Assembly: GCF_037042905.1 (NCBI RefSeq)
Contig: NC_087252.1
Span: forward strand, 17,232,701-17,296,700
DNA: 64,000 nucleotides
Direction: 5' to 3'
Source of the DNA: Lytechinus pictus
Lineage: Eukaryota; Echinodermata; Echinoidea; Temnopleuroida; Toxopneustidae
Shown: positions 24,001 to 31,104 of the stretch, piece by piece
How positions within the stretch are numbered: the stretch's first letter is position 1
Layout of the letters: every line of letters starts with the position of its first letter
Notes under the pieces: model-generated
Seen by the model: only the letters and a program-made list of their open reading frames with translations
The model's database searches: none
Told to the model about the DNA's origin: nothing
Program-made: the position numbers and the translations under genes

Positions 24001-26083
24001 TATGGAAATCCATCCATACCATAATTTTGTCTACAGGAAATTTGCAAAATCTCCTTTAATAGTAAACAAAGAGAATCACACTGAATTTTCAAGAAAACAA
24101 TGAATGCATGAATGTACATCATAGTCAGAAAATATATTGAACAAACATGCATAATAGATGTTGATGTTCCTGGCTTTCCATAGTTGTGATTGATTGGATC
24201 AATCGCAACTCTTTGTAAGATGGGGCCCTGAACTCCACAATAATGGCTAATATTTAAACTTTATGGTATGGCTCCCTCTAACCTTCCACAGATGAGAGTC
24301 TACTGAACCCTTCTGACAATGGCGTTGATGAAGAAGAAGGGGAACTGAATGTATCAACTAGATCAAGCAAATCATTACAATATATGGGTGAGTCTCCTTA
24401 ATATATGTAGCGTTGTGGCCCAGTGGATTAGTCTTCTGACTTTGAAACAGAGGGTCGTGGGTTCGAAATCCCAGCCATGGCGTAATTTCGTTCAGCAAGA
24501 AATTCATCCACATTGTGCTGCACTCAACCCAGGTGAGGTGAATGGGTACCTGGCAGGAATTTATTCCTTGAAATGCCACCGCGCTGTAAAAGGTTGCGGG
24601 GCTAAGGCCGGGGTAATAATATCCAAGTCCTTTGGAAGCGCATAGGGACGTTATGACATAATGTGATATGCGCTATACAAGAACTGCGTTATTATTATTA
24701 TTATTATCCTTTGCTTTGTCTTGCATAATTCTCCTTGTCTATCTCTCATAGTTTTATGTTTGATTTATTTGAACCAGGGGCCCATTTCATAAAGGACTTG
24801 CAACTGTTGTAACTTTGCCATTATGGCAACTACCATGGTAACAGGGCTCATCAGCCAATCAGAATCAAGGTTACCATGGTAGTTGCCATAATGGCAAAGT
24901 TACAACAGTTGCAAATCCTTTGTGAAACGGGCCCCAGGATTGGTTTGCACAGATTTAATCGTGACTAAAAATCACACTTTTTTAGAATCTATATTTGTTT
25001 ATTTGAGAAAGATATCAGAAATACAAATCCGAAAATTCATTTTGCCCAATTGAAGGTGGGTCTAGCAGCCACTGAGCAGCGCCAAATCAACGTTGCTCAA
25101 TTCCGTAAATCGTTAAATTCCAAACAGGATAGCAGCAACTCCAATCTGTTATTGTCTTTTTGTCTGACGCGGCTGGGGCTTGAACTCCAGACCTCCAGAC
25201 CTGAGGGGCTTGAACTCCAGACCAAAACTACTTGCCCAAATTGGGCAAGCAAAATTCACGCAGTAGAAAGCAGAATTCTCACAGAAGAATTACCAAAATT
25301 AGGGTCAATATATGATATTGACCCTAATTTTGGTCATTGCAGGCAAGATAAAATCACTTTGGAAAAAGAAATGCAATAGCAAGGTATATCAGTTCATGTC
25401 AAAAGAGAGAAAAGGGTCAATGGTTTAAAAAACGGCAAAATTTTTTTTTGAAGAGATAAAACTTTTTTTTCAATGATTTTTTCGGGCAAGTGAAATAGAT
25501 TTTTGGGCAAGTATATTCTAACTAATTAACAATGTACTTGCCCGACCGGGCAAGCGCTTCTAACAAGTTATGTAGCACCCTGCTTAAAAGTTATGACACC
25601 GATGGATTTCCATAGACTTATGTTTGATTGGATCAATTGTAACTCTTTGTAAAAACGGGGCCCTGAAACTGGGCTGAACTTCTAAAACCGTTGCCACATG
25701 GAGCAGTATGAACAACATAAGGAGAACCAACCCTAGTAGGTGTTTCATAAAACTGTTCGTAAAGTTACAACTGACTTTATGCAGGGAGCTACACACCATA
25801 TTGTCAAGAAAACAATGACACTTTGGAATATACATCTGAAAATATTTGAACAAACATACATTTCAGATGTTGATGATGCTGGCCGTTGATAGTTGTGGCT
25901 GATCGGATCAATCGTAACTCTTTGTAAGACGGGGCCCAGACCTATGAATCTCCATCATTAAGAGAATAATCTGATTACATCCAATCCTCTTTCTATCTCC
26001 TGTTCCCAGGTGCTGCTGCCGTGGGTTTGCTAGGAGCAGCTGTAGCCGGAGCTATGTCATACCTTGCCATCACCCAAGATTAA
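3989..26083 (+). CDS. ODR4: ODR4 homologue, GPCR maturation/localization factor (12 coding exons, 458 aa)
   Basis: Joining 3989-4084, 8433-8564, 9372-9580, 13874-13910, 15069-15209, 18179-18280, 18869-18943, 20307-20432, 22542-22647, 23086-23268, 24292-24387 and 26010-26083 gives one open frame of 1377 nt. Every intron is GT-AG and every phase agrees. Recognisable family blocks are CSSQKD (33-38), MLPGG followed by VIGVF (residues 80-92), HICST near 140, ARPADLKYQ (about 161-169), and a C-terminal Gly/Ala-rich membrane segment (about 434-453) ending in ITQD. In C. elegans ODR-4 acts with the UFSP2 homologue ODR-8 at the ER to mature chemoreceptor GPCRs; that role is inferred here by homology. 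Length matches the vertebrate protein. Introns are long and repeat-filled. Expression cannot be judged from sequence. Confidence 0.93.
4382..4910. mobile_element. Nested inverted-repeat element with CCTAAAGCTACGCAC ends
   Basis: ACCTAAAGCTACGCAC at the left is mirrored by GTGCGTAGCTTTAGG plus a second partial copy (GCGCAGCTTTAGGACC) at the right. An extra internal AAGCTACGCACTCG is present. No clean target duplication was found. It lies inside the larger TTAA element. Confidence 0.55.
5089..5910. mobile_element. hAT-like foldback MITE with 8-bp target duplication GTACTCAC
   Basis: GTACTCAC occurs at 5081-5088 and 5911-5918, next to AGACCTTCA and TGAAGGTCT termini. Most of the 822 bp is one inverted repeat: arms about 5215-5400 and 5420-5600 mirror each other around 5412, with poly-A and poly-T at their outer edges. 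AGGAGAGC/GCTCCT motifs fill the subterminal parts. It sits inside the TTAA element. Confidence 0.82.
6300..6410 (+). other. GC-richer segment with ATCACGTGAT palindrome
   Basis: A palindromic E-box ATCACGTGAT (6310-6319) lies 70 bases before ATGACTCAAAT followed by GTAAGT. It resembles a small promoter and first exon but encodes only a few residues, and no partner exon is identified. Confidence 0.2.
7098..7540. other. ODR4 intron 1 sequence, nothing recognised
   Basis: AT-rich intron DNA after the TTAA element. The 67-codon open frame at 7333 has no family resemblance and no splice support. Confidence 0.4.
7620..8390. repeat. CAT/ATC trinucleotide microsatellite, two blocks
   Basis: Imperfect CATCAT, CAACAT and TTCATCATC arrays occupy 7620-7760 and 7890-8390, separated by the damaged exon-2 copy. 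Long open frames on both strands here (Ile-, His-, Met- or Asp-rich) are artefacts of the repeat. Confidence 0.9.
7777..7881 (+). pseudogene. Partial duplicate of ODR4 exon 2 and its acceptor
   Basis: Both this block and 8391-8503 contain AACCAAATAAGTTTATGATTCT, an AG, then TGCTCATCACAGAA. Here the frame reads CSSQNDAAIHL and EEGENGS, against CSSQKDAALHL and EEGDNGS in the true exon. After about 66 exon bases it runs into ATC repeat with no donor, so it cannot serve as an exon. Confidence 0.85.
8433..8564 (+). CDS. ODR4: ODR4 coding exon 2
   Basis: The exon begins CSSQKDAALHL after acceptor AG and ends WVAEHARQ before donor GTATGA, phase 0 on both sides. Residues 33-76. The family shows CSSQKD followed about 35 residues later by W-x-x-EHA, as here. 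A damaged copy of this exon lies 0.6 kb upstream. Confidence 0.93.
8670..8937 (+). repeat. Fragment of the AGGTCA-bearing tandem repeat family
   Basis: Carries ATCATCATAACTTTGAA, AAAGGTCATTTAGGGTCAAT and the family 3' end GGCATTCCACTTGTT, as in the longer copies at 17114 and 28872. Only about one diverged unit remains. Confidence 0.65.
9372..9580 (+). CDS. ODR4: ODR4 coding exon 3
   Basis: The exon starts VTCMLPGGVGVIGVF after a TTAG acceptor and ends in HICSTTR plus two bases before donor GTATCC, phase 2. Residues 77-145 plus a split Lys. The MLPGG and HIC-ST blocks are conserved in ODR4 proteins. Confidence 0.93.
9581..11154. other. ODR4 intron 3, first part
   Basis: No gene. Contains a CT/CA dinucleotide run near 10460-10485 and a strong hairpin at 10993-11046, otherwise unassigned. 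Confidence 0.5.
10993..11046. repeat. 22-bp stem hairpin, one mismatch, 10-nt loop
   Basis: TAGCTCCCTGGTTCTAGTTC at 10993 is answered by GAACTAGAACCAGGTAGCTA ending at 11046. The arms pair over 22 positions with a single mismatch. It may be a foldback remnant or a small-RNA precursor; nothing else supports the latter. Confidence 0.7.
11155..12402. mobile_element. hAT-like element with GGTTTACT duplication and internal foldback array
   Basis: GGTTTACT at 11147-11154 and 12403-12410 flank inverted ends CATGGACCTATTACG and GATAGGTCCAT, with a second inverted block (ATGGACATTC and GAATGTCCAT) just inside. The duplication could be 7-10 bp because of shared bases. The interior has no transposase. 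Confidence 0.7.
11686..12075. repeat. Head-to-head TTCCGAAGGTTCGT tandem arrays
   Basis: Units of about 16-18 bp (GGTTCGTTATTCCGAA) run forward to about 11860, and their reverse complement (TTCGGAATAACGAACC) runs from about 11875 to 12075. The transcript would fold on itself. The open frames made of NLRNYEP-like or NSEGSL-like repeats are artefacts of the array. Confidence 0.85.
12781..13046 (+). repeat. SINE-like dispersed repeat (CCCCCTACTCTTATTCGAAT family)
   Basis: Shares GGGTTTCCCCCTACTCTTAT, CGAATAG-GCAG-GGGTTCTTAACGTG and TCTC-CCCGAT with 16570-16655. Its overlapping open frames on both strands are not conserved as protein and are not called as genes. Confidence 0.55.
13107..13173 (+). 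pseudogene. Duplicate of the 3' end of ODR4 exon 3 and its intron border
   Basis: GATTCAAGACGGGAT, GTGCTTCATATCTGTAG and CAACCAGAAAGT followed by CTTGATAAAACTGAT all recur from 9517-9600. The copy lacks the 13 bases between the first two blocks, so the reading frame is broken. It lies 0.7 kb before microexon 4. Confidence 0.85.
13874..13910 (+). CDS. ODR4: ODR4 coding exon 4, 37-nt microexon
   Basis: Exon 3 ends in phase 2 and exon 5 begins in phase 0, and vertebrate ODR4 has about a dozen extra residues there. This segment, flanked by CATTCAG and GTAAGTGC, is exactly 37 nt. It restores the frame and encodes TTCKTINVLDHK, resembling the human stretch at that place (C-[RK]-T-x-[DN]-[IV]-x-D-x-K). 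Too short for ORF-based detection. Confidence 0.87.
13934..14640 (+). mobile_element. GTCCACCCC-type TTAA MITE, split by a second MITE
   Basis: TTAA (13930-13933) then AGGATAAGTCCACCCC opens the family seen complete at 60448-60793. Sequence matching the inner part of the 32862 copy stops at 14173 and resumes after 14576 (CTCCCTGAACATGTAGAATTA). The right terminus is lost; the end given is approximate. Confidence 0.65.
14178..14572 (-). mobile_element. 395-bp TTAA MITE (AATTCCAG family), copy 1
   Basis: Flanked by TTAA at 14174-14177 and 14573-14576, with ends AGATAAATTCCAG and CTGGCATTTCTCT. The same element lies inverted at 21496-21890 and is also exactly 395 bp. Non-coding. Confidence 0.85.
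15069..15209 (+). CDS. ODR4: ODR4 coding exon 5
   Basis: Opens CTARPADLKYQ after TTTGCAG and ends YSKQLT before donor GTAAGT, phase 0. Residues 159-205. ARPAD-x-KYQ is the strongest family signature in the gene. Confidence 0.93.
15231..16483. mobile_element. Tc1/mariner-like MITE interrupted by a hAT-like MITE
   Basis: Ends CAGTGGTGCTCAATAGTTAG and CTAACTTTTGAGCACATCTG are inverted repeats flanked by TA on both sides, the standard Tc1/mariner target. Without the insert the element is about 470 bp. It lies in ODR4 intron 5, beginning 21 bases after the exon 5 donor. Confidence 0.82.
15340..16115. mobile_element. hAT-like MITE nested in the mariner-like MITE
   Basis: Inverted ends TAGGGACAGTGATTTTCCG and CGGAAAATCACTGTCCCTA are flanked by CATAAT on both sides; TACATAAT at 15332-15339 and 16114-16121 also match if the TA is counted in the duplication. 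No transposase is present. Confidence 0.8.
16500..16870 (+). repeat. Diverged copy of the CCCCCTACTCTTAT SINE-like family
   Basis: Shares the TTTCCCCCTACTCTTATACG and GGGTTCTTAACGTG blocks with 12781-13046, then continues into sequence absent there. No coding potential. Confidence 0.5.
16896..17048. mobile_element. Short inverted-repeat MITE, GGGCCCTGTTGCATAA type
   Basis: GGGCCCTGTTGCATAA opens and TTATGCAACGGAGCC closes. The interior has TTACCATGGTA and TGATTGGCTGTTGAGCC, as in the cleaner relative at 24777-24936. Confidence 0.65.
17114..18060 (+). repeat. AGGTCA-bearing element with internal ~165-190-bp tandem units
   Basis: From GTCTCACCTGCATAGCA to GCATTCCACTTGTT. Inside, about five units repeat CATAACTT-GAAAGT-TATGG, TAGTTCATGAAACTTGG, TCAAGTATCACTGAACATCC and AAGGTCATTTAGGGTCAATG. 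Three units carry an exact AGGTCAAAGGTCA (17317-17329, 17509-17521, 17672-17684); a fourth reads AGTTCAAAGGTCA (from 17834). Relatives lie at 8670 and 28872. Confidence 0.85.
18179..18280 (+). CDS. ODR4: ODR4 coding exon 6
   Basis: The acceptor is CTATACAG and the donor GTAAGA, phase 0. It encodes 34 residues from ARLSPVTRMIEDAI to NQQMK (residues 206-239), matching a family stretch with a conserved hydrophobic helix and a V-x-GQ motif. Confidence 0.88.
18869..18943 (+). CDS. ODR4: ODR4 coding exon 7
   Basis: Acceptor CATTGTAG, donor GTAATA, phase 0. It encodes a hydrophilic Lys/Ser/Gly-rich segment from KKSGKKGS to ELVTDK (residues 240-264), corresponding to a variable loop in the family. 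Support is mainly from frame and splice sites. Confidence 0.82.
19093..19692. mobile_element. 600-bp TTAA MITE (AATCCACCCC family)
   Basis: TTAA at 19089-19092 and 19693-19696 flank AGGGGAATCCACCCC and CTGTATTCCCCT. A diverged relative with GATGTCATAATGATGTAAGGCAAGG-like sequence appears near 38800-39300. Lies in ODR4 intron 7. Confidence 0.78.
19731..20176. mobile_element. Tc1/mariner-like MITE with GTGCGTCCCAC ends
   Basis: TAGTGCGTCCCAC opens and GTGGGATGCACTG closes. Inverted similarity continues inward through ACGAAAC-GAGATTTA and ATCATA-CTTAATC for about 60 bp. TA flanks both ends. No transposase. A remnant of a relative may lie at 28545-28600. Confidence 0.8.
20307..20432 (+). CDS. 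ODR4: ODR4 coding exon 8
   Basis: Acceptor GATTAG, donor GTATGT, phase 0. Contains TVQANIYITGTMSSRAFV and ends TVDEAIQ (residues 265-306). It aligns with the family block of alternating small and hydrophobic residues before the AV-K-DI/L helix. Confidence 0.9.
20523..20605 (+). repeat. tRNA-derived SINE head
   Basis: A-box TGGCCCAGTGG (20527-20537) and B-box GGTTCAAATCC (20571-20581) are spaced as in pol III internal promoters. The longer relative at 24409 shows it belongs to a SINE; here only the head remains before a purine-rich tail. Confidence 0.75.
20760..21490. repeat. CACCATTATCATCAT higher-order microsatellite
   Basis: About 700 bases of CAT/CAC/TAT triplets in which CACCATTATCATCAT repeats with small length changes. 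The poly-His, poly-Ser/Pro and Met/Ile-rich open frames of up to 248 codons are by-products. Confidence 0.92.
21496..21890 (+). mobile_element. 395-bp TTAA MITE (AATTCCAG family), copy 2
   Basis: TTAA at 21492-21495 and 21891-21894. Left end AGAGAAATTCCAGTA, right end TAGCATTTACCT. It is the inverted homologue of 14178-14572 and landed directly at the edge of the CAT microsatellite. Confidence 0.85.
22020..22250 (+). pseudogene. Non-LTR retrotransposon ORF2 C-terminal relic
   Basis: From 22112 the frame reads TTWGDNAFYISGPKLWNSLP followed by NLSR, the tail motif (G-[DS]-[RN]-[AS]F-x-x-x-[GA]PKLWN[SA]LP) found after the reverse transcriptase in Jockey/CR1/L2-like elements. The rest of the element is gone. 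Strong match over about 24 residues only. Confidence 0.7.
22542..22647 (+). CDS. ODR4: ODR4 coding exon 9
   Basis: A TTTTTTTTAG acceptor precedes AVKEDLLRTV, a close match to the family AVK-x-D[IL]L-x-TV. The exon ends in phase 1 before a weak-looking donor GTAGGG. Residues 307-341. Confidence 0.9.
23086..23268 (+). CDS. ODR4: ODR4 coding exon 10
   Basis: Acceptor CTCTCAG, donor GTAAAG, phase 1 on both sides. Encodes the PRRIYARLR, VSDYAF and ELLDVEVSEEDL blocks. The family shows a [VL]-x-DY-x-F motif followed by an acidic segment at this place. Confidence 0.92.
23954..24228. mobile_element. Inverted-repeat MITE, GTCTTACAAAGAGTT family, copy 1
   Basis: Opens GGTCCTGTCTTACAAAGAGTT and ends AACTCTTTGTAAGATGGGGCC, with an inner inverted block around ATGGAAATCC and TTTCCATAG. 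Other copies: 27794-28063 complete, 25600-25937 broken, 42725-42770 terminal fragment. Confidence 0.75.
24292..24387 (+). CDS. ODR4: ODR4 coding exon 11
   Basis: Acceptor TTCCACAG, donor GTGAGT, phase 1 on both sides. It encodes an acidic, low-complexity linker from DESLLNPSD to SLQYM before the membrane anchor. A SINE begins about 20 bases after the donor. Confidence 0.85.
24409..24707 (+). mobile_element. Full-length tRNA-derived SINE
   Basis: A-box TGGCCCAGTGG (24416-24426) and a B-box-like GGTTCGAAATC (24460) form a tRNA head. A body with CACTCAACCCAGGTGAGGTG and TGCGCTATACAAGAACTGCG follows, then an ATT-repeat tail at 24692-24706. It has no folded cloverleaf and is not called as a tRNA gene. 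Confidence 0.85.
24777..24936. mobile_element. 160-bp palindromic MITE
   Basis: The arms (about 70 bp each) mirror through CTTGCAACTGTTGTAACTTT, GCCATTATGGCAACTACCAT and GGTAAC, closing with GGGCCCC at both ends. The loop contains ATCAGCCAATCAGAATCAAG. Nearly perfect arms suggest fairly recent insertion. Confidence 0.85.
25063..25565. repeat. CTTGCCCAAATTGGGCAAG dispersed repeat, copy 1
   Basis: Matches 60872-61250 through CCAAAACTACTTGCCC, AGACAA-like spacer, GACCCTAATTTTGGTCAT, GGCAAGATAAAATCACTTTG and TTTTTGGGCAAGTATATTC. The two copies lie 36 kb apart in the same orientation over the shared part. No reading frame is conserved. Confidence 0.7.
26010..26083 (+). CDS. ODR4: ODR4 coding exon 12, membrane anchor and stop
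   Basis: Acceptor TTCCCAG. Encodes a Gly/Ala/Val/Leu-rich stretch (AAAVGLLGAAVAGAMSYLA) then ITQD and TAA at 26081. It fits the single C-terminal membrane segment of ODR4. Confidence 0.9.
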
Positions 26084-26880
26084 TGGCCGCACATCTCCAT
26101 CCCCTCTCCTCTCCAAGCCCCACCCACCCTCGCCCAATATTCTATCCATCCCCTGTTTTTGTTTCTCTCTTCCCTGATCATCCCCTTTTCATTCTACCAC
26201 CTGCTGCTACCCCCCCCCCTTTCTGCCTTCCCCTTTCTGCTTCCTTCCTCCTCCATCCCCTCCACCTTGTCATCATCCCTACGCATCTAATCCTCTTTTC
26301 CCCTTTGCACCCCCCTTCCCCCCTCCCCGACTCCTCCTGGGTCCCGTAACACAAAGGTTTATTAGCGATTGATCGTATGCTTGATTTTTACGATTGATCG
26401 TACATTGTAGTCAATGGAATCAATCGTAGAAAAATTTTCTACGATCATTGCTAAGTTTTTTGTTTCGGGCCCCTGGTCATCTTCCCTCTTCCCCACATGT
26501 ACTTCCCCTCCCATTTCCCCTCCCTCTCCCATTTTCCCCTCTTCTGTCATTTCCACTTCCTCTCCCTCCCATTTTTACTTCCACTTTTCCTCCCCTTCCA
26601 CTTCCCCTCTCCTTCTATTTCCCTTCCCCATCCAATTTCCCCTCCCCTCACATTTCCCTTTCCTCTCCCATATCCCCTCCCCTCCCATTTCCCCTCCCCC
26701 TCCAATTTCCCCTCCCATTTCCCATTACCCCTCTCCCTCCCATATCCCCTCCCTCCCATGTCCCCACCCACTACCCCTCCCATTTATCTTTGTCCTCTCT
26801 CCCTATCTCTTCATGTACTCCACTCCCCTCCTCTTTTTTTTTCATTTCTTTAAACACACAGGCTTCCTCAGATTTGGTGC
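26084..26880 (+). other. Probable ODR4 3' UTR, pyrimidine-rich
   Basis: Almost pure C/T sequence follows the stop (26090-26340 and 26465-26840), largely a degenerate CCCCTCCCATTT-type array of roughly 12-bp units. It is interrupted at about 26340-26475 by an inverted-repeat MITE fragment with ATTGATCGTA arms and a GGGCCC end. The open frames here are low-complexity and not real genes. Confidence 0.6.
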
Positions 26881-26886
26881 AATAAA
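26881..26886 (+). promoter_or_regulatory. Candidate ODR4 polyadenylation signal AATAAA
   Basis: First clear AATAAA after the stop codon, about 800 bases downstream. Use is inferred; later AATAAA hexamers exist (for example near 28724). Confidence 0.5.
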
Positions 26887-27793
26887 GCTTAGCAACACTT
26901 TCCTGTACAAAGTAAATGGGATATAAGGCATCAACTTAACCCTTTGCTTAATGGAACCAAATTTTCTCTCTACAAAATCTATGGGAATTTTTTGGGGTTA
27001 AGTTCTTTTATGATTATTACAGAGGGAAAAGTACTGTGAACTGACTGTAAAAAAAGGGTTACAGAGGCAAGTAACTGGTAACTGATCAAATTCTTCAAAA
27101 AAAGCACAAATAAATAAGAAAATTGCACAAAGTGTAAACTCTTTGGAATCGCACAGACAAACTTGGCATGACTTGCAAGATATTCATCGTCATCTGGGCA
27201 TTTACCTTGAGTAATACATGTAGCATTATACAGTATTATGATGCCACAAGTTTGTGTGCACGGCTTTGGAAAAACTTTAGACTCGAAGCGTATAGTACGC
27301 ACCTGTTGTCATGGATGACAATGCAAATATCCAAGCATTGTTTGGCAGTAGCTGAATGCGACTTCATGAGTTTTAGGGGAAGATATTAAACTTTTTTCTC
27401 TTTCTTTTTATATCTTTTATTCTCTACATTCTTGATAGCATGGCTGCTTTTGACAGTAAATTTTCTATGAAATATATTATACTTTTTTTTCTTAGATATT
27501 ATGTTGAAATTAAAGAGACAATTGTATTTTCTTGTACAGAAAGCTATCAATGTATTATCGATGTATTAAACTGAATGGATAAAGAGTAGAGTTATTTTTA
27601 AATTTAGCTTTTTAGTTGGTATTTAAGTGCAACTTTCTTTCCAAAGCCATTTCGGGGATATTTTCATAGGCAGATTTTCAGTGACTTTCACTGACAACTG
27701 TTATAAACTATTGAAATCCTTTGATCTTATTGGTTGAGAGCAAATTGTTCAGTGGAAATCACCAACAAGACCCCTCATGAAACGCTCCCCTCT

Positions 27794-28063
27794 GGGCCCC
27801 GTCTTACAAAGAGTTGCAATTGATTCCATCAATTTAACCTCTATGGAAATCCATCAGTGTCATAATTTTTTCCACAGGAAATTTGCAAAATGTCCTTTTT
27901 AAACAAAGAACACACCAAATTGTCAAGAAATCAATGAATTTATGAATATACATTAATAACTAGGATTTTTTTTTTAACAAACATGCATTTTATATGTTGA
28001 CTTTTCTCGCTTTCCATAGTTGCGATGGATCGGATCAATCACAGCTCTTTGTAAGACGGGCCC
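27794..28063. mobile_element. Inverted-repeat MITE, GTCTTACAAAGAGTT family, copy 2
   Basis: GGGCCCCGTCTTACAAAGAG opens and CTCTTTGTAAGACGGGCCC closes. The interior resembles 23954-24228 (ATGGAAATCCATC, TTTGCAAAATGTCC). Confidence 0.78.
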
Positions 28064-28871
28064 ATGGTCACACCTTACATTTGTTAATGTGTCTTGTGAA
28101 ATTGCATCCCAGAAAGAAAAAGGAAACCGGGATTTCCATGCCACTTTAAAGTCAAATGAATTCAGATATTTCATTTACATCATCGTACAATTCAATTATT
28201 CCTCTTAATTGATACCTAATATGAGACGAACACATCGCGCATTAATGAGTTTGAAATTTTAATGTCGAAATCAGGTTGTGCAGAAAAAAATTGGCAAGAT
28301 TGGGTAGCTATAACACGACCGTGCTTATTCGACGATTGACTCATTGGCATATAAGTTTCTCTTGCTGCTCCTTGAAATGAGAGTGGATTCAGATTTACGC
28401 ATGAGTGAATCGTTTCTGACATGCCTCAATATTTATTGTTTGTAATCTGCCATGCATGAATAATTTGCAAAGCTTTTGGTCTTGAAGTAAAGACGAGATT
28501 GTACTCTTACCATACGTATCATAGTAAAAACATATTTGTGAAATCTATCTCTGAAAATGGCTTCCCTTTTTTTGTAGGATGCTCTGTATATATATGTATG
28601 TTTGTCATCTCAATTTATTTCTTTTTCATGGGAAAATTGTACTGTTAAAAAAAAATATATATATACTATCCACTGTTAGCATTCCAAATATTCATTTATG
28701 AGATCATTGTAAAGCAAATGTTAATAAAATTTTAGAAATATTTTCTTCTTAAACTTGTACATTTTCTTAGTTATTATATGCTTTCCTTCATTTTCATTTT
28801 GTGTTTAATTATGATATTCCTTTCAAATCTTATCCCTTTTATTTGTTTTATCTTGTTTTATTACTCATTTT

Positions 28872-29536
28872 TGTCTCGCCAGCATAGCAAAGCCAGAATA
28901 AAGGTGCTGCTTTTCCGATGGCGGCGTCGTCAACATCAAATCTTAACCCAAGGTTAAATTTTTGATTTGACATAACTTAAAAAGTATGTGGGCCTAGTTC
29001 ATGAAACTAGGATATAATGGTAATCAAGTATTACTGAACATCCTGCGTAGGGTTCAGGTCACATGACCAAGGTCCAAGGTCATTTATGGTCAATGAACTT
29101 TAGCCAAGTTGGGGGTATTTGTTGAATAACCATCGTAATTTTGAATTTTTATGGGTCTAGTTCATAAAACTTGGACATACGAGTAATCAAGTTTCACTTA
29201 ACATCCTGTGTGAGTTTCAGGTCTCATGACCAAGGTCATTTAGGGTCAACAAACTTTGGCCATGTTGTGGGTAATTGTTGAATTGCCATCATAACTTTGA
29301 AAGTGTATGGATACAGTTAATGAAATGTGGACGTCGGGGTAATCCAGTATCATTGCTCATCTTGCACAAGTCATGCGTCACATGATCAAGGTCAAATGTC
29401 ATTTAGGGTCAATGAACGTAGTAGCATATTATATGAAAGATGTTTTATAATTATATCATAGTCATTTGCAAAGTCAGCACTGCTGCCATATTGAATCGCC
29501 TAATGCAGGCGAGACTGCCAAACGCGCTCCACTTGT
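28872..29536 (+). repeat. AGGTCA-bearing tandem element, second long copy
   Basis: Starts TTGTCTCGCCAGCATAGCA and ends GCGCTCCACTTGTTTG. About three units follow the plan of 17114-18060. Its half-site pairs are decayed (AGGTCCAAGGTCA, AGGTCAAATGTCA, and a unit missing one half). Confidence 0.8.
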
Positions 29537-30433
29537 TTGTAATATTAATTAATCCATTTCTTGTTTTTGTATTGTATATTTGTTTCTTTGTTTCCTTCCT
29601 ATTGTGTCACTTATTCTTCGTTTGTACATTATAAGGTAAATAAAATAATTTGAATAAACAGGATAGATAAACAGATTAAAAAACAAATGAATGCATATGT
29701 AATAAATGAATACACAATACAAAAAATAAAAATGTAAAACAAAAATATTTATCTTTTCATATTTGATTTGGTTATGTGTTTATTTGTTAGATTATTATTA
29801 TTTTTTTGTTCATTTAGATTGTTCATTGGGCCAGATGAACTCATGAAGCGTTGAAAATTTACCCATATTTACCAAATTATAAACCACGATTTATATGTTA
29901 ATTGATTTCTTTAATTTTGTCTTCTCTTTTCTCTTTTTTGGTGTTCGTTTTTTTTTTTTTTTATTTGTTCATTTATTTATTCATTATCTTATATATCTCT
30001 TTTTGTATGATTGTATTAATTTATTCATGTTATTGTGGGAAGGGATTCTCATCAGTCTTAAAATACATCTGATTAGCACTTCATTTTTTACAGTGTATTT
30101 GATTTCCTGATTTATATAGCCGACACCATTCTCTTTAATAGACTGTCTTGTGTTTTTATTAAGGGTACTCCTGGCTGAAAATAATATGATTTGAAGAAAT
30201 TAAGAAAAATCAGACAAGCAAAACACTGAAAATTTTTACCAAATTCGGACAAGAAATATCAAAGTTATGACATTAAACATTTGCATCATTTTGGTGAAAC
30301 AGTTCTATGCATATCTTCATGAATATTCAATGAGCAAACTGATTATGTCATAATACTAAATAGGTTCATTATTGCGGAATGAAATAATCGCTAGAGGGTA
30401 ATCATTTGTCTCGCAATCTACTATGGTCAACAA

Positions 30434-30522
30434 GGAAATTCGTGATCACTCTCGCAAAAAGTGTTTACTAGCTTTCTAGGAAATTCGTGATCACTCTCGC
30501 AAAAAGTGTTCACTAGCTTACA
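30434..30522 (+). repeat. 45-bp tandem duplication
   Basis: GGAAATTCGTGATCACTCTC followed by GCAAAAAGTGTT-ACTAGCTT occurs twice in direct succession with one base change. It lies inside the TTAA element. Confidence 0.85.
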
Positions 30523-30879
30523 AGTTCACGAGCTTTCGAGTGCCGCTGCAACTCTTTATCAAGTGACGAAAATTATCTGATACGGTAGTCAATTTATACC
30601 AATCCCCAGGACCGTTAACACGAACGCGGGAACAATAGGTGGGCACTGATCCGTTATGTGATTGGTCGGGCGTATATGCAAATAAGCCGGAGGTATATGA
30701 TTATGTCATATTCCCACTTTGTTATTTTGTATTTTATTAATAAAATTATGTTTATTCAATTTGTTTTCCTCACAAGAACTAAAAAAAATTGATTGGCAAC
30801 TGATTGAATGCAACAGACATTCATTGCTGCAACTAATTTTATCATAAGGGAGACACATTCACACATCATTATCATCATA

Positions 30880-31104
30880 TCAGCCATGTTCAGCCCACTG
30901 CAAGGCGAAGGCCTCCTCAAGTTGGTGCCAAAGGTGCTTGTCTTGTGCTGATGCAATCCAATTTATGCCAATGAATTTTGTGAGCTCGTCACTCCATCTC
31001 AATTTTTGTCTACCCCGATTTCGTGATCCTAGCCATGGTCTCCATTCTGTGATGCGTTTGGTCCACCTATTACTTACAAGGTGGCCAGCCCATCTCCATT
31101 TCAT
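30880..31104 (-). pseudogene. Non-LTR retrotransposon C-terminal relic
   Basis: The 74-residue frame contains WAGHLVSNRWTKRITEWRPW, RGRQKLRW and a closing W-x-x-L-E-E-AF-x-x-QW. This is the tail pattern WAGH...RW...WRPR...GRP-x-x-RW...W downstream of reverse transcriptase in Jockey/RTE-like elements. It has no upstream polymerase part, so it is a fragment. Confidence 0.8.

Noticed and set aside
24409-24480. Possible tRNA gene
   Set aside because: A-box and B-box are present but the sequence continues into a SINE body with an ATT tail and gives no convincing cloverleaf.
26414-26926. 170-codon Pro/Ser/Phe open frame and overlapping frames after ODR4
   Set aside because: Low-complexity pyrimidine repeat open in several frames; best explained as 3' UTR.
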